Positions 24,641 through 32,632 of a stretch of 32,635 nucleotides of DNA are shown here, one piece after another. The translations under genes and the position numbers were made by a program. The notes beneath the pieces are model-generated. The model was not told where the DNA came from and ran no database searches. It was given only the letters and a program-made list of their open reading frames with translations. Positions within the stretch are counted from its first letter, which is position 1. Every line of letters starts with the position of its first letter. Source of the DNA: Sulfitobacter sp. (GTDB taxonomy: Bacteria; Pseudomonadota; Alphaproteobacteria; Rhodobacterales; Rhodobacteraceae); assembly GCA_017854855.1 (NCBI GenBank), contig JAFMGZ010000041.1, positions 1-32,635 of the forward strand, in the 5' to 3' direction.

Positions 24641-25552
24641 ATGTCCCTCAGACCCACATTGGAAACCCGCCGTGCTGTCCCCACGTTGGAAGGGGCCGGT
24701 GTCAAGCTGCACCGCGCTTTTGGCTTTCAGGACCCAAGCGAACTTGACCCTTTCTTGCTGTTTGACGATTTTCGCAACGAGCGCCCGGAGGATTTCGAAA
24801 AAGGCTTTCCCTGGCACCCCCACCGCGGCATCGAAACCATCACCTATGTTCTGGAAGGCACCGTGGATCATGGCGATTCACTGGGCAATGTAGGCACTTT
24901 GGGTGCGGGCGATGTGCAATGGATGACCGCCGGACGCGGCATCCTGCATCAGGAAATGCCACATGGAAACAGCCGCGGCCAGATGCATGGTTTTCAGCTG
25001 TGGGGCAATCTGCCTGCCAGCCAAAAAATGGTCGCCCCCCGCTACCAGGATGTGACCAGCGCGGATATCCCGGTGGTGACAGATGATGACGGCACCCGGG
25101 TCAAGGTGATCACCGGTGAATTCTGGGGCAAGACAGGACCCGTAGATGGCATTGCCGCTGACCCGCAATATCTGGATATCACTGTTCCCGCAGGCGTCAA
25201 AAAGACGTTTAAGATCGACACCTATCGTCGCGCTTTTGCTTATGTTTTCCAAGGTAAGGGGGCCTTTGCCGACGCGTCAAAACCCAGCGGCGTCTTGCTG
25301 GAAAAAGAAGTCGCCGGCGAAGAGGTGAACATCCGCGACATGTCCGGGGACCGCACGCTGATCCGTTTTGGCACCGGCGATGAAGTCACCGTTCAGGCAG
25401 GGCCAGAGGGGCTGCGTTTTTTGTTGATCTCGGGTGCGCCGATCGAAGAACCGGTCGCATGGCATGGCCCGATCGTGATGAACACCCGCGCGGAACTGGA
25501 GAAAGCCTTTGCTGAACTGCGCAACGGGACCTTTATCAAACCCGCGCATTAA
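24641..25552 (+). CDS. Pirin family protein
   Basis: A 303-residue bicupin. The N-terminal cupin carries the metal-binding residues H59 and H61 (HPHRGIETITYVLEG) and H103 and E105 (GRGILHQEMP). The C-terminal cupin (about 180-285) lacks such residues, as usual in pirins. Family members can show quercetin 2,3-dioxygenase activity or act as redox-sensitive iron proteins that modulate partner enzymes. AAAGGA precedes the ATG at 24641. It follows the dehalogenase-like gene on the same strand after 127 bases and two hairpins, so co-regulation is possible but not shown. Confidence 0.93.
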   Translation: MSLRPTLETRRAVPTLEGAGVKLHRAFGFQDPSELDPFLLFDDFRNERPEDFEKGFPWHPHRGIETITYVLEGTVDHGDSLGNVGTLGAGDVQWMTAGRGILHQEMPHGNSRGQMHGFQLWGNLPASQKMVAPRYQDVTSADIPVVTDDDGTRVKVITGEFWGKTGPVDGIAADPQYLDITVPAGVKKTFKIDTYRRAFAYVFQGKGAFADASKPSGVLLEKEVAGEEVNIRDMSGDRTLIRFGTGDEVTVQAGPEGLRFLLISGAPIEEPVAWHGPIVMNTRAELEKAFAELRNGTFIKPAH

Positions 25553-25570
25553 CGCGATTGACGCAGGCAA

Positions 25571-25598
25571 CATGGGGCGCGGGAACCTGCGCCCCGTG
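25571..25598 (+). terminator. GC-rich hairpin after the pirin gene
   Basis: A 10-base-pair stem, CATGGGGCGC with GCGCCCCGTG (one G-T pair), around an 8-base loop, 18 bases after the pirin stop. There is no T-run; it is a probable transcript end. Confidence 0.45.
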
Positions 25599-25610
25599 GC
25601 ACGGTGCGAA

Positions 25611-25633
25611 TTAACCAATTTACCATTTAACCA
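25611..25633 (+). promoter_or_regulatory. Triplicated TTAACCA-like motif upstream of the outer-membrane protein gene
   Basis: TTAACCA (25611-25617), TTACCA (25620-25625) and TTAACCA (25627-25633) are spaced about eight bases apart, around 105 bases before the coding region at 25735. They resemble half-sites of the alphaproteobacterial cell-cycle regulator CtrA, but the full TTAA-N7-TTAA spacing is not met. Confidence 0.3.
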
Positions 25634-25734
25634 CTGATCCTGTTTGAACTTTCCGAAACAATGAAAACCGCTATTCCCCTCGTCAGGTGCTGTCGGGGGA
25701 TTGGACGCGTTTGACGTTTATATAGGATTTTCAA

Positions 25735-26487
25735 ATGGCCACTTATTTTATCAAGGCCGCTGCGCTGGCGGCCATGACCACGTTGACATCGCAGGCGGCG
25801 CAGGCTGACAGCGGGTTGGGCATCATTGGCGGTGACCTGCTGCTTGGCTATTCCAACCAGACCGGTGAAGGGGGATATGTCGCCGGAACCTTGGATGTCG
25901 CCATCACTCAATTTCACGGGGCGCAGTTTGATCTTCAGTACGAAGAGCGTAGCACAGGTGCCATCGGGCGGATCGGGACGGTCCTCTACATGACACCGCG
26001 CCAGGGGCAGAAATATGGTCTGAGCCTGATGGTGGCCGACCGCAACAACGCCTCTGCGACCTATGGGCAGCTGGGGGCTGCGGGCATGTTTCAGATTGGC
26101 GAAGATGTAAACCTTGAGGTCCGGGCCACCGTCGGCCTGTCGAGCAAGAATGATCTGGACTGGATCGGCATCGGTGCCGGTGTGCATTGGCAAGCCACCA
26201 CTGCCACAAGGCTCTATGCCCATTACGACCTGACCGAATTTGATGAGGCCAGTTTCAGGGCGCGCGCCAATGAGGTCACCTTTGGGGTGCAGACACGGCT
26301 CAACAACAGTCCGGTTTCGCTGTTTGCCGAGGCATCGCGTGACTGGCTAAGCGGGCGCAATGCTGCGGGTGTCGATACGACAATCCGTGCGGGCCTGTCC
26401 ATTTCGTTGGGGCGGCGTGGCAACAATCAGCCCAGTTTCCGGGTGGCAGACCCGATGCGCCAATTGCTGCGCCGGGGACTTTTCTGA
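25735..26487 (+). CDS. Predicted outer-membrane beta-barrel protein
   Basis: A 250-residue protein of unknown function with a signal peptide (cleavage likely after AQA, residue 24). The mature chain is built of alternating polar/hydrophobic strands separated by short turns (for example GGYVAGTLDVAI, AQFDLQYEE, TRLYAHYDLTEF, ANEVTFGVQTRL, PVSLFAEAS, TIRAGLSISL). About ten or more strands can be counted. The last residue is Phe, as in the BAM recognition signal, although a charged tail (DPMRQLLRRGLF) separates it from the last clear strand. AGGA lies upstream of the ATG. It is monocistronic by context, ended by a strong hairpin at 26508-26534. Confidence 0.7.
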   Translation: MATYFIKAAALAAMTTLTSQAAQADSGLGIIGGDLLLGYSNQTGEGGYVAGTLDVAITQFHGAQFDLQYEERSTGAIGRIGTVLYMTPRQGQKYGLSLMVADRNNASATYGQLGAAGMFQIGEDVNLEVRATVGLSSKNDLDWIGIGAGVHWQATTATRLYAHYDLTEFDEASFRARANEVTFGVQTRLNNSPVSLFAEASRDWLSGRNAAGVDTTIRAGLSISLGRRGNNQPSFRVADPMRQLLRRGLF

Positions 26488-26507
26488 TCGTTCCGAAATG
26501 CGGCTTT

Positions 26508-26534
26508 GCAGGCCGGACCTTTTGTCCGGCCTGC
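26508..26534 (+). terminator. Terminator-like hairpin after the outer-membrane protein gene
   Basis: A perfect 11-base-pair stem, GCAGGCCGGAC with GTCCGGCCTGC, around CTTTT, 20 bases after the stop. No T-run follows, so it may be an alphaproteobacterial U-less terminator. Confidence 0.6.
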
Positions 26535-26592
26535 GCCCAAACATGGCCGTCATTGCAATAACGTTGTCCGAAATACCCGATCCATCACGCCC

Positions 26593-26634
26593 CCCCTTAA
26601 CGCGCTGCCATATTTTTCAGACGGCATTAAGGGG
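26593..26634 (-). terminator. Inverted repeat beyond the TetR regulator gene
   Basis: CCCCTTAA (26593-26600) and TTAAGGGG (26627-26634) are perfect inverted repeats, with a smaller GCC/GGC pair inside. The repeat starts 23 bases past the tetR-type gene's stop on the minus strand. It is a probable 3'-end structure, lacking a T-run. Confidence 0.4.
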
Positions 26635-26657
26635 TGTACGATTTTCCAAGAAACGAC

Positions 26658-27245
26658 CTAACCCGCGCCAACAGCCTTGCGCACCATGTCCCAATATTGG
26701 GCCACAACCTGATCCAGAGACAACCGCCCGCCTGTTCGGTACCAGGTGTTGACCCCAGTCAGCATCGCGATGATGGCCAGGGTGACGATCTTGGTATCCT
26801 CGACGGCAAAGACACCCTGCTTGGCCCCGTCCCTCAGGATCGTTTCCAGCCGGTCTTCGTAGCGACGCCGCAGGTCTTCAATATGGGCAAAATTTTCGGG
26901 GCTGAGGTTGCGCAATTCCATATAGGCAATGAATACCTCATCGGGCCGATCCGCGTGGAACCGGATGTGAAACTCCACAAAGGTCTGCAGCCGCTTCAAC
27001 GGATCGCCGCCACCACCGCTTTGGGCTTCTTTCAACAGCTCGGTCATATGCCCCTGCATCAGGTCAAACAAAAGCGATTGTTTATCGGGCGTGTAATTGT
27101 ACAAGGCCCCCGCCTGCACACCGACCTCTGCTGCAATGGACCGCATGGAGACCGCCGCATAGCCGCGTTGGGCAAACAGCCGCAATGCCGCTTGCCGCAC
27201 CCTTGGTCCTGTAATCCCCGCGTGAGAGCCTGTTGTTCGTGCCAT
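26658..27245 (-). CDS. TetR/AcrR family transcriptional regulator
   Basis: A 195-residue regulator. The N-terminal helix-turn-helix (about residues 15-60: RQAALRLFAQRGYAAVSMRS then VGVQAGALYNYTPDK) is typical of TetR proteins; the helical ligand-binding and dimer part covers 75-195. There is no Shine-Dalgarno sequence before the ATG. An inverted repeat at 27259-27272 lies 14 bases upstream, so autorepression is likely. It is divergent from a small lipoprotein gene. The wording resembles regulators of fatty-acid or acyl-CoA metabolism, but the ligand is unknown. Confidence 0.9.
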   Translation of the reverse strand: MARTTGSHAGITGPRVRQAALRLFAQRGYAAVSMRSIAAEVGVQAGALYNYTPDKQSLLFDLMQGHMTELLKEAQSGGGGDPLKRLQTFVEFHIRFHADRPDEVFIAYMELRNLSPENFAHIEDLRRRYEDRLETILRDGAKQGVFAVEDTKIVTLAIIAMLTGVNTWYRTGGRLSLDQVVAQYWDMVRKAVGAG

Positions 27246-27258
27246 GGGCGTAAATTAA

Positions 27259-27272
27259 TGAACAATCGTTCA
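27259..27272. promoter_or_regulatory. Candidate TetR operator
   Basis: TGAAC-AATC-GTTCA: perfect 5-base half-sites around four bases, of the size usual for TetR-family operators. On the minus strand it falls between CTTTGC and TTAATT, a possible -35/-10 pair with 17-base spacing whose start point would be within a few bases of the regulator's ATG. Confidence 0.55.
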
Positions 27273-27322
27273 AAAGCAAAGCCCGCTTGCGCGGTGCTTT
27301 CGGGTGGTGCAAGAACGAGGCC

Positions 27323-27619
27323 ATGAAACCTTTCGCCCGCCTTTGCCTTTTGTCGCTTGCCGCAGCCAGTCTTGCCGGTTGCACGCAGTTTCCAGAACTC
27401 GACCGGACACAGACAGTGCAGCTGGAGGCGGCAGAATACCCGCCCCTCGTGTCGCTGGATCAGATCCTGGCACAGGCGCAGGCCCCGCAGGCCGAACCCG
27501 CGCAGACCCAATCCAATCTTGATGGCCGATTGAGCGGCCTGCGGGCCCGTGCCAACCGCATGCGCGGCGCGGTTCTGACGGAACAGGAAAAGCGGCGGCT
27601 GGACGAAGGCCTGCGATAG
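27323..27619 (+). CDS. Small lipoprotein of unknown function
   Basis: A 98-residue predicted lipoprotein: MKPFARLCLLSLAAASLAGC gives a lipobox with modified Cys20, followed by Thr-Gln, which suggests outer-membrane sorting. The rest is Ala/Gln/Pro-rich (LDQILAQAQAPQAEPAQTQ) and ends in a charged helix (LSGLRARANRMRG through EQEKRRLDEGLR). I do not recognise a domain. GAGG lies just before the ATG. It is divergent from the TetR-type regulator, sharing the candidate operator region, and lies 75 bases before hom. Confidence 0.75.
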   Translation: MKPFARLCLLSLAAASLAGCTQFPELDRTQTVQLEAAEYPPLVSLDQILAQAQAPQAEPAQTQSNLDGRLSGLRARANRMRGAVLTEQEKRRLDEGLR

Positions 27620-27694
27620 CGATTTGCCGCGTTGCATGGCGGGCGCGAAACGGCTACATCGCGGCTCAATTCCGTTTTGAAAAGGACCGCCCAA

Positions 27695-28981
27695 ATGTCT
27701 GACCCCCTTCGTCTTGGTATTGCAGGTTTGGGCACCGTCGGTGTCGGCGTGATCCGCATCATCCGCAAGCAAGCAGCCTTGCTTGAGGCCCGCACAGGCC
27801 GCCGCATCACGATTTCAGCGGTATCGGCCCGGTCAAAGGACAAGGACCGTGGTGTTTCCCTGTCCGATTACGCATGGGAAGATGATCCCGTGGCGCTGGC
27901 CACCCGCGATGATGTCGATCTGTTTGTCGAGCTGATGGGCGGCGAAGACGGCCCTGCCAAAAATGCGACCGAAGCCGCATTGAAAGCCGGCAAGGACGTG
28001 GTCACCGCCAACAAGGCCATGCTGGCGATTCATGGCCAATCCCTTGCAGAGCTGGCCGAGGCAGCCAACCGTGCCATTCGCTACGAGGCCGCCGTTGCCG
28101 GCGGCATTCCAGTGATCAAGGCGCTGATGGAAGGCCTGGCAGGCAACCAGATCACCCGCGTGATGGGCGTGATGAACGGCTCTTGCAATTACATCCTCAC
28201 CCGGATGGAGAACTCTGGCAAAACCTACCAAGAGATATTCGCCGAAGCCGATGGCCTGGGCTATCTGGAGGCCGATCCGCAGTTGGACGTGGGCGGCATT
28301 GATGCAGCACATAAACTGGCCATTCTCAGCGCCATCGCCTTTGGCACACGCGTCAATTTCGACGGTATCCAGCTTGAGGGGATTGAGCGGGTCAGTATCG
28401 AAGACATTCGTGCCGCAGCCGACATGGGCTACAAGATTAAGCTGCTGGGCGTGGCACAGATGACCGGGCGCGGGCTGGAGCAGCGCATGCAGCCTTGTTT
28501 GGTGCCTGACACATCGCCCCTGGGCCAGTTGGATGGCGGCACCAATATGGTGGTGCTGGAAGGCGATGCGGTGGGACAGATTGTGCTGCGCGGTGCCGGC
28601 GCGGGCGAAGGGCCAACGGCCAGTGCGGTGATGGCAGATGTCTGCGACATTGCGCGCGGCCTGCGCGGCCCGGTCTTTGGCCAGCCCGCAGCCAGCCTTG
28701 TCACCTCAACCGCAGCCCTGTCGCAACTGCCTGCGCCCTATTACCTGCGGATGGATCTGGTAGACAAACCCGGTGCCTTGGCCAAGATCGCAACCGTTCT
28801 GGGCGAGGCAGGCGTCAGCATCAACCGGATGCGCCAATATGAACATGATGCCGCTTCTGCGCCGGTTCTGATCGTCACGCATAAGACCACCCATGCCAAC
28901 CTGGAAGAAGCCCTGGGCCGGATGGACGGCACAGGCGTCTTGGCCGGTGCTCCCGTGGCCCTGCGCATCGAAGAGGTCTAG
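27695..28981 (+). CDS. hom: Homoserine dehydrogenase
   Basis: A 428-residue cytosolic enzyme reducing aspartate semialdehyde to homoserine for threonine and methionine synthesis. The N-terminal Rossmann domain has GIAGLGTVGVGVI; the catalytic domain has VVTANKAML, GVMNGSCNYIL and EADPQLDVGGIDAAHKLA; the C-terminal ACT domain (about 345-425: YYLRMDLVDKPGALAKIA) is the usual site of threonine feedback. The length is standard for the monofunctional type. AAAAGGA precedes the ATG at 27695; an in-frame ATG at 27632 was rejected. It leads a same-strand series with the YqaA-type gene, glpX and recJ. Confidence 0.97.
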   Translation: MSDPLRLGIAGLGTVGVGVIRIIRKQAALLEARTGRRITISAVSARSKDKDRGVSLSDYAWEDDPVALATRDDVDLFVELMGGEDGPAKNATEAALKAGKDVVTANKAMLAIHGQSLAELAEAANRAIRYEAAVAGGIPVIKALMEGLAGNQITRVMGVMNGSCNYILTRMENSGKTYQEIFAEADGLGYLEADPQLDVGGIDAAHKLAILSAIAFGTRVNFDGIQLEGIERVSIEDIRAAADMGYKIKLLGVAQMTGRGLEQRMQPCLVPDTSPLGQLDGGTNMVVLEGDAVGQIVLRGAGAGEGPTASAVMADVCDIARGLRGPVFGQPAASLVTSTAALSQLPAPYYLRMDLVDKPGALAKIATVLGEAGVSINRMRQYEHDAASAPVLIVTHKTTHANLEEALGRMDGTGVLAGAPVALRIEEV

Positions 28982-29026
28982 CAGCACAGTCAGCTTGGCC
29001 CGCCTGCCATCCCGCAAAGGACGCCC

Positions 29027-29458
29027 ATGTTAGCCTACGCTGGCCTATTCGCATCTGCTTTCGTCGCAGCAACCGTGCTGCCCATGCAATCCGAAGCCGT
29101 GCTGGTTGGCCTTTTGCTGCAGGCAGAACGTGCTGTTCTGGCGCTTTTCATCGTGGCCACGGTGGGCAATGTGCTTGGCTCCGTCGTAAATTGGTACATG
29201 GGTCGATTCTTGCTGACCTTCAAAGATCGCGCCTGGTTTCCCGCGTCAGACCAGCAGCTTGCCCGCGCTCAAGGCTGGTATCAACGCTATGGAAAATGGT
29301 CGCTGCTGGGCAGTTGGTTGCCTGTGATCGGCGATCCCCTGACCATTGTCGCGGGCATTTTGCGGGCCCCGCTGCCCTCTTTCGTCATTCTTGTGACACT
29401 GGCCAAGGGCGGGCGCTATGCGGTCCTGACCGCGCTCACATTGGCGTGGCTCCAATAG
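29027..29458 (+). CDS. YqaA/DedA-type inner-membrane protein
   Basis: A 143-residue membrane protein with three or four hydrophobic segments. It resembles YqaA, a small relative of the DedA (SNARE-associated) family: ASAFVAATVLPMQSEAVLVG, the GNVLGSVVNWYMGR signature, the WYQRYGKWSLLGSWLPVIGDPLTIVAG core, and the C-terminal LVTLAKGGRYAVLTALT. DedA relatives are implicated in lipid scrambling and envelope homeostasis. AAAGGA lies before the ATG. It lies 45 bases after hom on the same strand. Confidence 0.88.
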   Translation: MLAYAGLFASAFVAATVLPMQSEAVLVGLLLQAERAVLALFIVATVGNVLGSVVNWYMGRFLLTFKDRAWFPASDQQLARAQGWYQRYGKWSLLGSWLPVIGDPLTIVAGILRAPLPSFVILVTLAKGGRYAVLTALTLAWLQ

Positions 29459-29710
29459 TTTTTGGAAACCACGCGCAAGGACGGGCAAGCCCGCTTTGTC
29501 AGCAGCATATGTCACTGTCTGATCGCCAATGCAGCGCTTGCCACTAACTTGTGTCTCAAACCCCGTATTTTCCGCCCCACCGCACGCCATAACACCAATG
29601 ACAGCGCCAAGATCGTAAAGGTGGACATTGGCGCGCGCCTTGGCATGCTTGTGCAAAAGCACGCCTGTCGCTAGAGGGGGTGCAACAAAACAGCTTCAAG
29701 GACCCTGCAC
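29459..29710. other. Gene-poor interval between the YqaA-type gene and glpX
   Basis: 252 bases without a gene I can support. It contains a small CGGG-CAAG-CCCG hairpin near 29484-29495, the palindrome GGCGCGCGCC (29630-29639), and a plus-strand frame open from 29462 to 29674 with only a TTG start and no family resemblance. It presumably holds the glpX promoter. Confidence 0.5.
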
Positions 29711-30679
29711 ATGACCGCTTCTGCCGATTTCCAAGACCGTATGCTTTCTCTTGGCCTTGCCCGCGTATCCGAAGCAGCGGCGCTTGCCTCTGCAAAGCTG
29801 ATCGGCAAGGGCGATGAGAAAGCCGCCGACCAGGCGGCGGTCAACGCCATGCGCGAACAGCTGAACCTGCTGGACATCGCCGGTGTCGTTGTCATCGGCG
29901 AAGGCGAACGGGACGAGGCCCCGATGCTGTATATCGGTGAAGAAGTCGGCACCGGCAACGGCCCCGGCGTCGATATCGCGCTTGACCCGCTTGAAGGCAC
30001 GACCCTGACCGCCAAGGACATGCCAAATGCCCTGACCGTCATCGCGATGGGCCCGCGCGGCTCAATGTTGCATGCGCCCGATACCTATATGGACAAGCTG
30101 GCCATCGGGCCAGGCTATGAAACCGATGTTGTCACCCTGGACATGACCCCCGGCGAACGGGTCGAGGCGCTGGCAAAGGCGCGTGGCTGCAGCCCCTCAG
30201 ACATCACCGTCTGTATCCTTGAGCGCCCCCGCCATGAGGCGATGATCGCAGAGGTCCGCGCCAAAGGGGCCGCGATCCGGCTGATCACCGACGGTGACGT
30301 GGCAGGTGTGATGCATTGCGCAGACCCCGATACCGGGATCGACATGTACATGGGCTCTGGCGGTGCGCCCGAAGGCGTGCTGGCCGCAGCCGCGCTGAAA
30401 TGCATGGGCGGACAGATGTATGGCCGCCTGTTGTTCCGCAACGATGACGAACGCGGCCGCGCCACCAAGGCCGGGATCACGGATTTTGACCGTATCTATA
30501 CCCGCGACGACATGGTCACCGAAGACGTGATCTTTGCGGCGACGGGCGTCACAGGCGGCAGCCTGCTGCCCGGCGTCAAACGCGAATTGGGCTGGATGAC
30601 AACGGAAACGCTGATCATGCGGTCAAAATCTGGCTCCGTGCGGCGCATCAACTACCGCACCCCCATCGAAAAACACTAA
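29711..30679 (+). CDS. glpX: Class II fructose-1,6-bisphosphatase
   Basis: A 322-residue cytosolic GlpX-type phosphatase of gluconeogenesis and the pentose cycle. Metal and substrate motifs are visible: GEGERDEAPMLYIGE, DPLEGTTLTAK, GSMLHAPDTYMDKLA, ITDGDVAGVMH, and GSGGAPEGVLAAAALKCMGGQ. The length is normal. AAGGA lies eight bases before the ATG. It is followed by a hairpin and recJ; hom, glpX and recJ in this order is an arrangement I recall from Rhodobacteraceae. Confidence 0.97.
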   Translation: MTASADFQDRMLSLGLARVSEAAALASAKLIGKGDEKAADQAAVNAMREQLNLLDIAGVVVIGEGERDEAPMLYIGEEVGTGNGPGVDIALDPLEGTTLTAKDMPNALTVIAMGPRGSMLHAPDTYMDKLAIGPGYETDVVTLDMTPGERVEALAKARGCSPSDITVCILERPRHEAMIAEVRAKGAAIRLITDGDVAGVMHCADPDTGIDMYMGSGGAPEGVLAAAALKCMGGQMYGRLLFRNDDERGRATKAGITDFDRIYTRDDMVTEDVIFAATGVTGGSLLPGVKRELGWMTTETLIMRSKSGSVRRINYRTPIEKH

Positions 30680-30681
30680 CG

Positions 30682-30708
30682 CGGTCGGTCGGCCCTGCCC
30701 GACCGTTT
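30682..30708 (+). terminator. Hairpin after glpX
   Basis: CGGTCGG (30682-30688) pairs with CCGACCG (30699-30705) and is followed by TTT. It begins two bases after the glpX stop and ends 33 bases before recJ, so it is a weak terminator or attenuating structure between the two. Confidence 0.45.
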
Positions 30709-30740
30709 CAGTCATTTCGCATCAGGAAAGGGACAGTCCC

Positions 30741-32480
30741 ATGTCATACTTAGGCGTTGAGACATCCCTGACCGGACGCCGCTGGGTCGGCCCCGGCGTC
30801 GAGGTGGAGCGCGCAGCCGAGCTTTTGACCCAGCGCAGCACCCTGCCCGCTGCGGTCTGTCAGGTTCTGGCGCACCGTGGCGTGACACCGGAGGAGGCGG
30901 AAAGCTACCTTGCGCCATCGCTGCGCGACCTGATGCCCGATCCCCGCAGCCTCAAGGACATGGAAACCGCCGCCGCGCGGTTCCTTGCTGCCGTAAACAA
31001 CCGCCAAAGGATCGCGATCTTTGCCGACTACGATGTCGACGGCGGCAGTTCCGCCGCGCTCTTGCTGGTCTGGCTGCGCGAGATGGGAAGCAAAGCCACC
31101 CTGTATATCCCCGACCGGATCGACGAAGGCTATGGCCCCAACGAAGAGGCGATGGCGGCACTGGCGGCACAGCACGACCTGATCATCTGCGTGGATTGCG
31201 GCACGCTGTCCCATGATCCCATCGCGGCAGCCGCCGCTGCCGATGTCATCGTTCTGGACCACCACCTGGGCGGAGAGACCCTGCCCGACGCATTGGCCGT
31301 GGTGAACCCAAACCGACAGGACGAAGACGGTGCCTGCGCGCATCTTTGCGCTGCTGCCGTGGTCTTTCTTATGCTGGTCGAAACAGGTCGCCAGCTGCGC
31401 GAGGCGGGCCGCAAGGGGCCCGACCTGATGGCGCTGCTGGATCTTGTGGCACTGGCCACCGTCGCGGATGTGGCCCCCCTGACAGGCGTCAACCGCGCCT
31501 TTGTCCGGCAGGGCTTGCGTGTCATGGCCCGGCGCGAACGTCTGGGGATCACCGCATTGGCCGATGTCGCCCGCATGGAGACAGCCCCCACTGCCTATCA
31601 CCTGGGTTTCCTGCTGGGGCCGCGCATCAACGCCGGGGGCCGGATCGGTCAGGCCGATCTGGGCGCGCGCCTGCTGGCCTCTGACGATCCGCATGAAACG
31701 GCAGCCCTGGCCGAACGGCTTGATCATTTGAACACCGAACGGCGCGAAGTCGAAGCATCCGTGCGTGCCGCAGCACTGGATCAGGCAGAAACGCGCGGCT
31801 TTGACGCGCCGCTGGTCTGGGCCTCTGGCCCCGGCTGGCATCCGGGCGTCGTGGGCATTGTCGCCTCTCGCCTCAAGGAAGCCTCCAACCGCCCCGCGAT
31901 TGTCATCGGCGTTGAGAACGGAATCGGCAAAGGCTCTGGCCGTTCGGTCAGTGGGATTGACCTGGGCGCACCGATCCAACGTTTGGCCGCCGAAGGGTTG
32001 CTGATCAAAGGGGGCGGTCACAAGATGGCGGCAGGCCTGACCGTGGCCGAAGAAAACATCGCCCCTGCAATGGCCCGTCTGGCCGAATTGCTTGCCAAAC
32101 AGGGCGCGCATCTGGGTGGTCCTGCCGACCTCAAGGTCACAGGCCTGCTGATGCCCGGTGCCGCCACTGTCGAACTGGCCGAAATAGTCGAACAGGCCGG
32201 ACCTTTCGGTGCCTCATCGCCCGCACCTCGCTATGCCTTTGCCGACATGCAGATTCTTTTTGCCAAACGCGTGGGCGAAAGCCACCTTAAAATCAGCTTT
32301 GGCGACGGGTTGGGCGGCAAGATGGAGGCCATCGCCTTTGGTGCCTATGACAGCGCGCTGGGGCCCGCGTTGGAAAACCACGGTGGGGCAAGGTTCCATC
32401 TGGCGGGGCGTTTGGACATAAATTCATGGCGCGGACGCCAGACCGTCCAGCTGCGATTGGAAGACGCGGCACCGGCCTAA
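30741..32480 (+). CDS. recJ: Single-stranded-DNA-specific exonuclease RecJ
   Basis: A 579-residue 5'-3' exonuclease of recombination and mismatch repair. The DHH domain holds motif I (IFADYDVDGGSSAALL), motif II (VDCGT), motif III (VLDHHLGG) and motif IV further on. The DHHA1 domain holds GPRINAGGRIGQADLG and KGGGHKMAAGL, and a C-terminal OB fold ends with RQTVQLRLEDAA. Motif I has Gly-Ser where Ala-Thr is commoner (DVDGATSA). AAAGGG lies eight bases before the ATG. Confidence 0.97.
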   Translation: MSYLGVETSLTGRRWVGPGVEVERAAELLTQRSTLPAAVCQVLAHRGVTPEEAESYLAPSLRDLMPDPRSLKDMETAAARFLAAVNNRQRIAIFADYDVDGGSSAALLLVWLREMGSKATLYIPDRIDEGYGPNEEAMAALAAQHDLIICVDCGTLSHDPIAAAAAADVIVLDHHLGGETLPDALAVVNPNRQDEDGACAHLCAAAVVFLMLVETGRQLREAGRKGPDLMALLDLVALATVADVAPLTGVNRAFVRQGLRVMARRERLGITALADVARMETAPTAYHLGFLLGPRINAGGRIGQADLGARLLASDDPHETAALAERLDHLNTERREVEASVRAAALDQAETRGFDAPLVWASGPGWHPGVVGIVASRLKEASNRPAIVIGVENGIGKGSGRSVSGIDLGAPIQRLAAEGLLIKGGGHKMAAGLTVAEENIAPAMARLAELLAKQGAHLGGPADLKVTGLLMPGAATVELAEIVEQAGPFGASSPAPRYAFADMQILFAKRVGESHLKISFGDGLGGKMEAIAFGAYDSALGPALENHGGARFHLAGRLDINSWRGRQTVQLRLEDAAPA

Positions 32481-32524
32481 AAAGCTTTTCTCAACTTTCC
32501 GCGAAATTTCCACTTGCGCGCGGT

Positions 32525-32547
32525 GCGGTCATTCCGTAATGAACCGC
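32525..32547. promoter_or_regulatory. Imperfect palindrome immediately upstream of tRNA-Glu
   Basis: GCGGTCATT (32525-32533) pairs with AATGAACCGC (32538-32547) with one bulged A and a 4-base loop. It ends 10 bases before the tRNA and covers TAATGA, a possible -10 that is 16 bases from TTGCGC (32515-32520). It is either the recJ 3' hairpin or an operator on the tRNA promoter. Confidence 0.35.
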
Positions 32548-32557
32548 TCACAAGAGT

Positions 32558-32632
32558 GGCCCGTTCGTCTATCGGTTAGGACGCCAGGTTTTCAACCTGG
32601 AAAGAGGGGTTCGATTCCCCTACGGGCTGCCA
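32558..32632 (+). tRNA. tRNA-Glu (anticodon UUC)
   Basis: 75 bases folding as a standard cloverleaf: acceptor GGCCCGT with ACGGGCT (a G-T pair at the end), D-arm GTCTATCGGTTAGGAC, anticodon stem CCAGG/CCTGG with loop TTTTCAA giving anticodon TTC at 32591-32593, T-arm AGGGGTTCGATTCCCCT, discriminator G and an encoded CCA. It lies 77 bases after recJ on the same strand, and the window ends three bases beyond it. Confidence 0.97.

Noticed and set aside
29462..29674. 70-codon frame between the YqaA-type gene and glpX
   Set aside because: Starts only at TTG, lacks a ribosome binding site, and has no resemblance to known proteins.
30750..32111. A 453-codon open frame antisense to recJ
   Set aside because: It is the complementary shadow of a high-GC gene; no family resemblance, and the recJ frame carries all DHH motifs.
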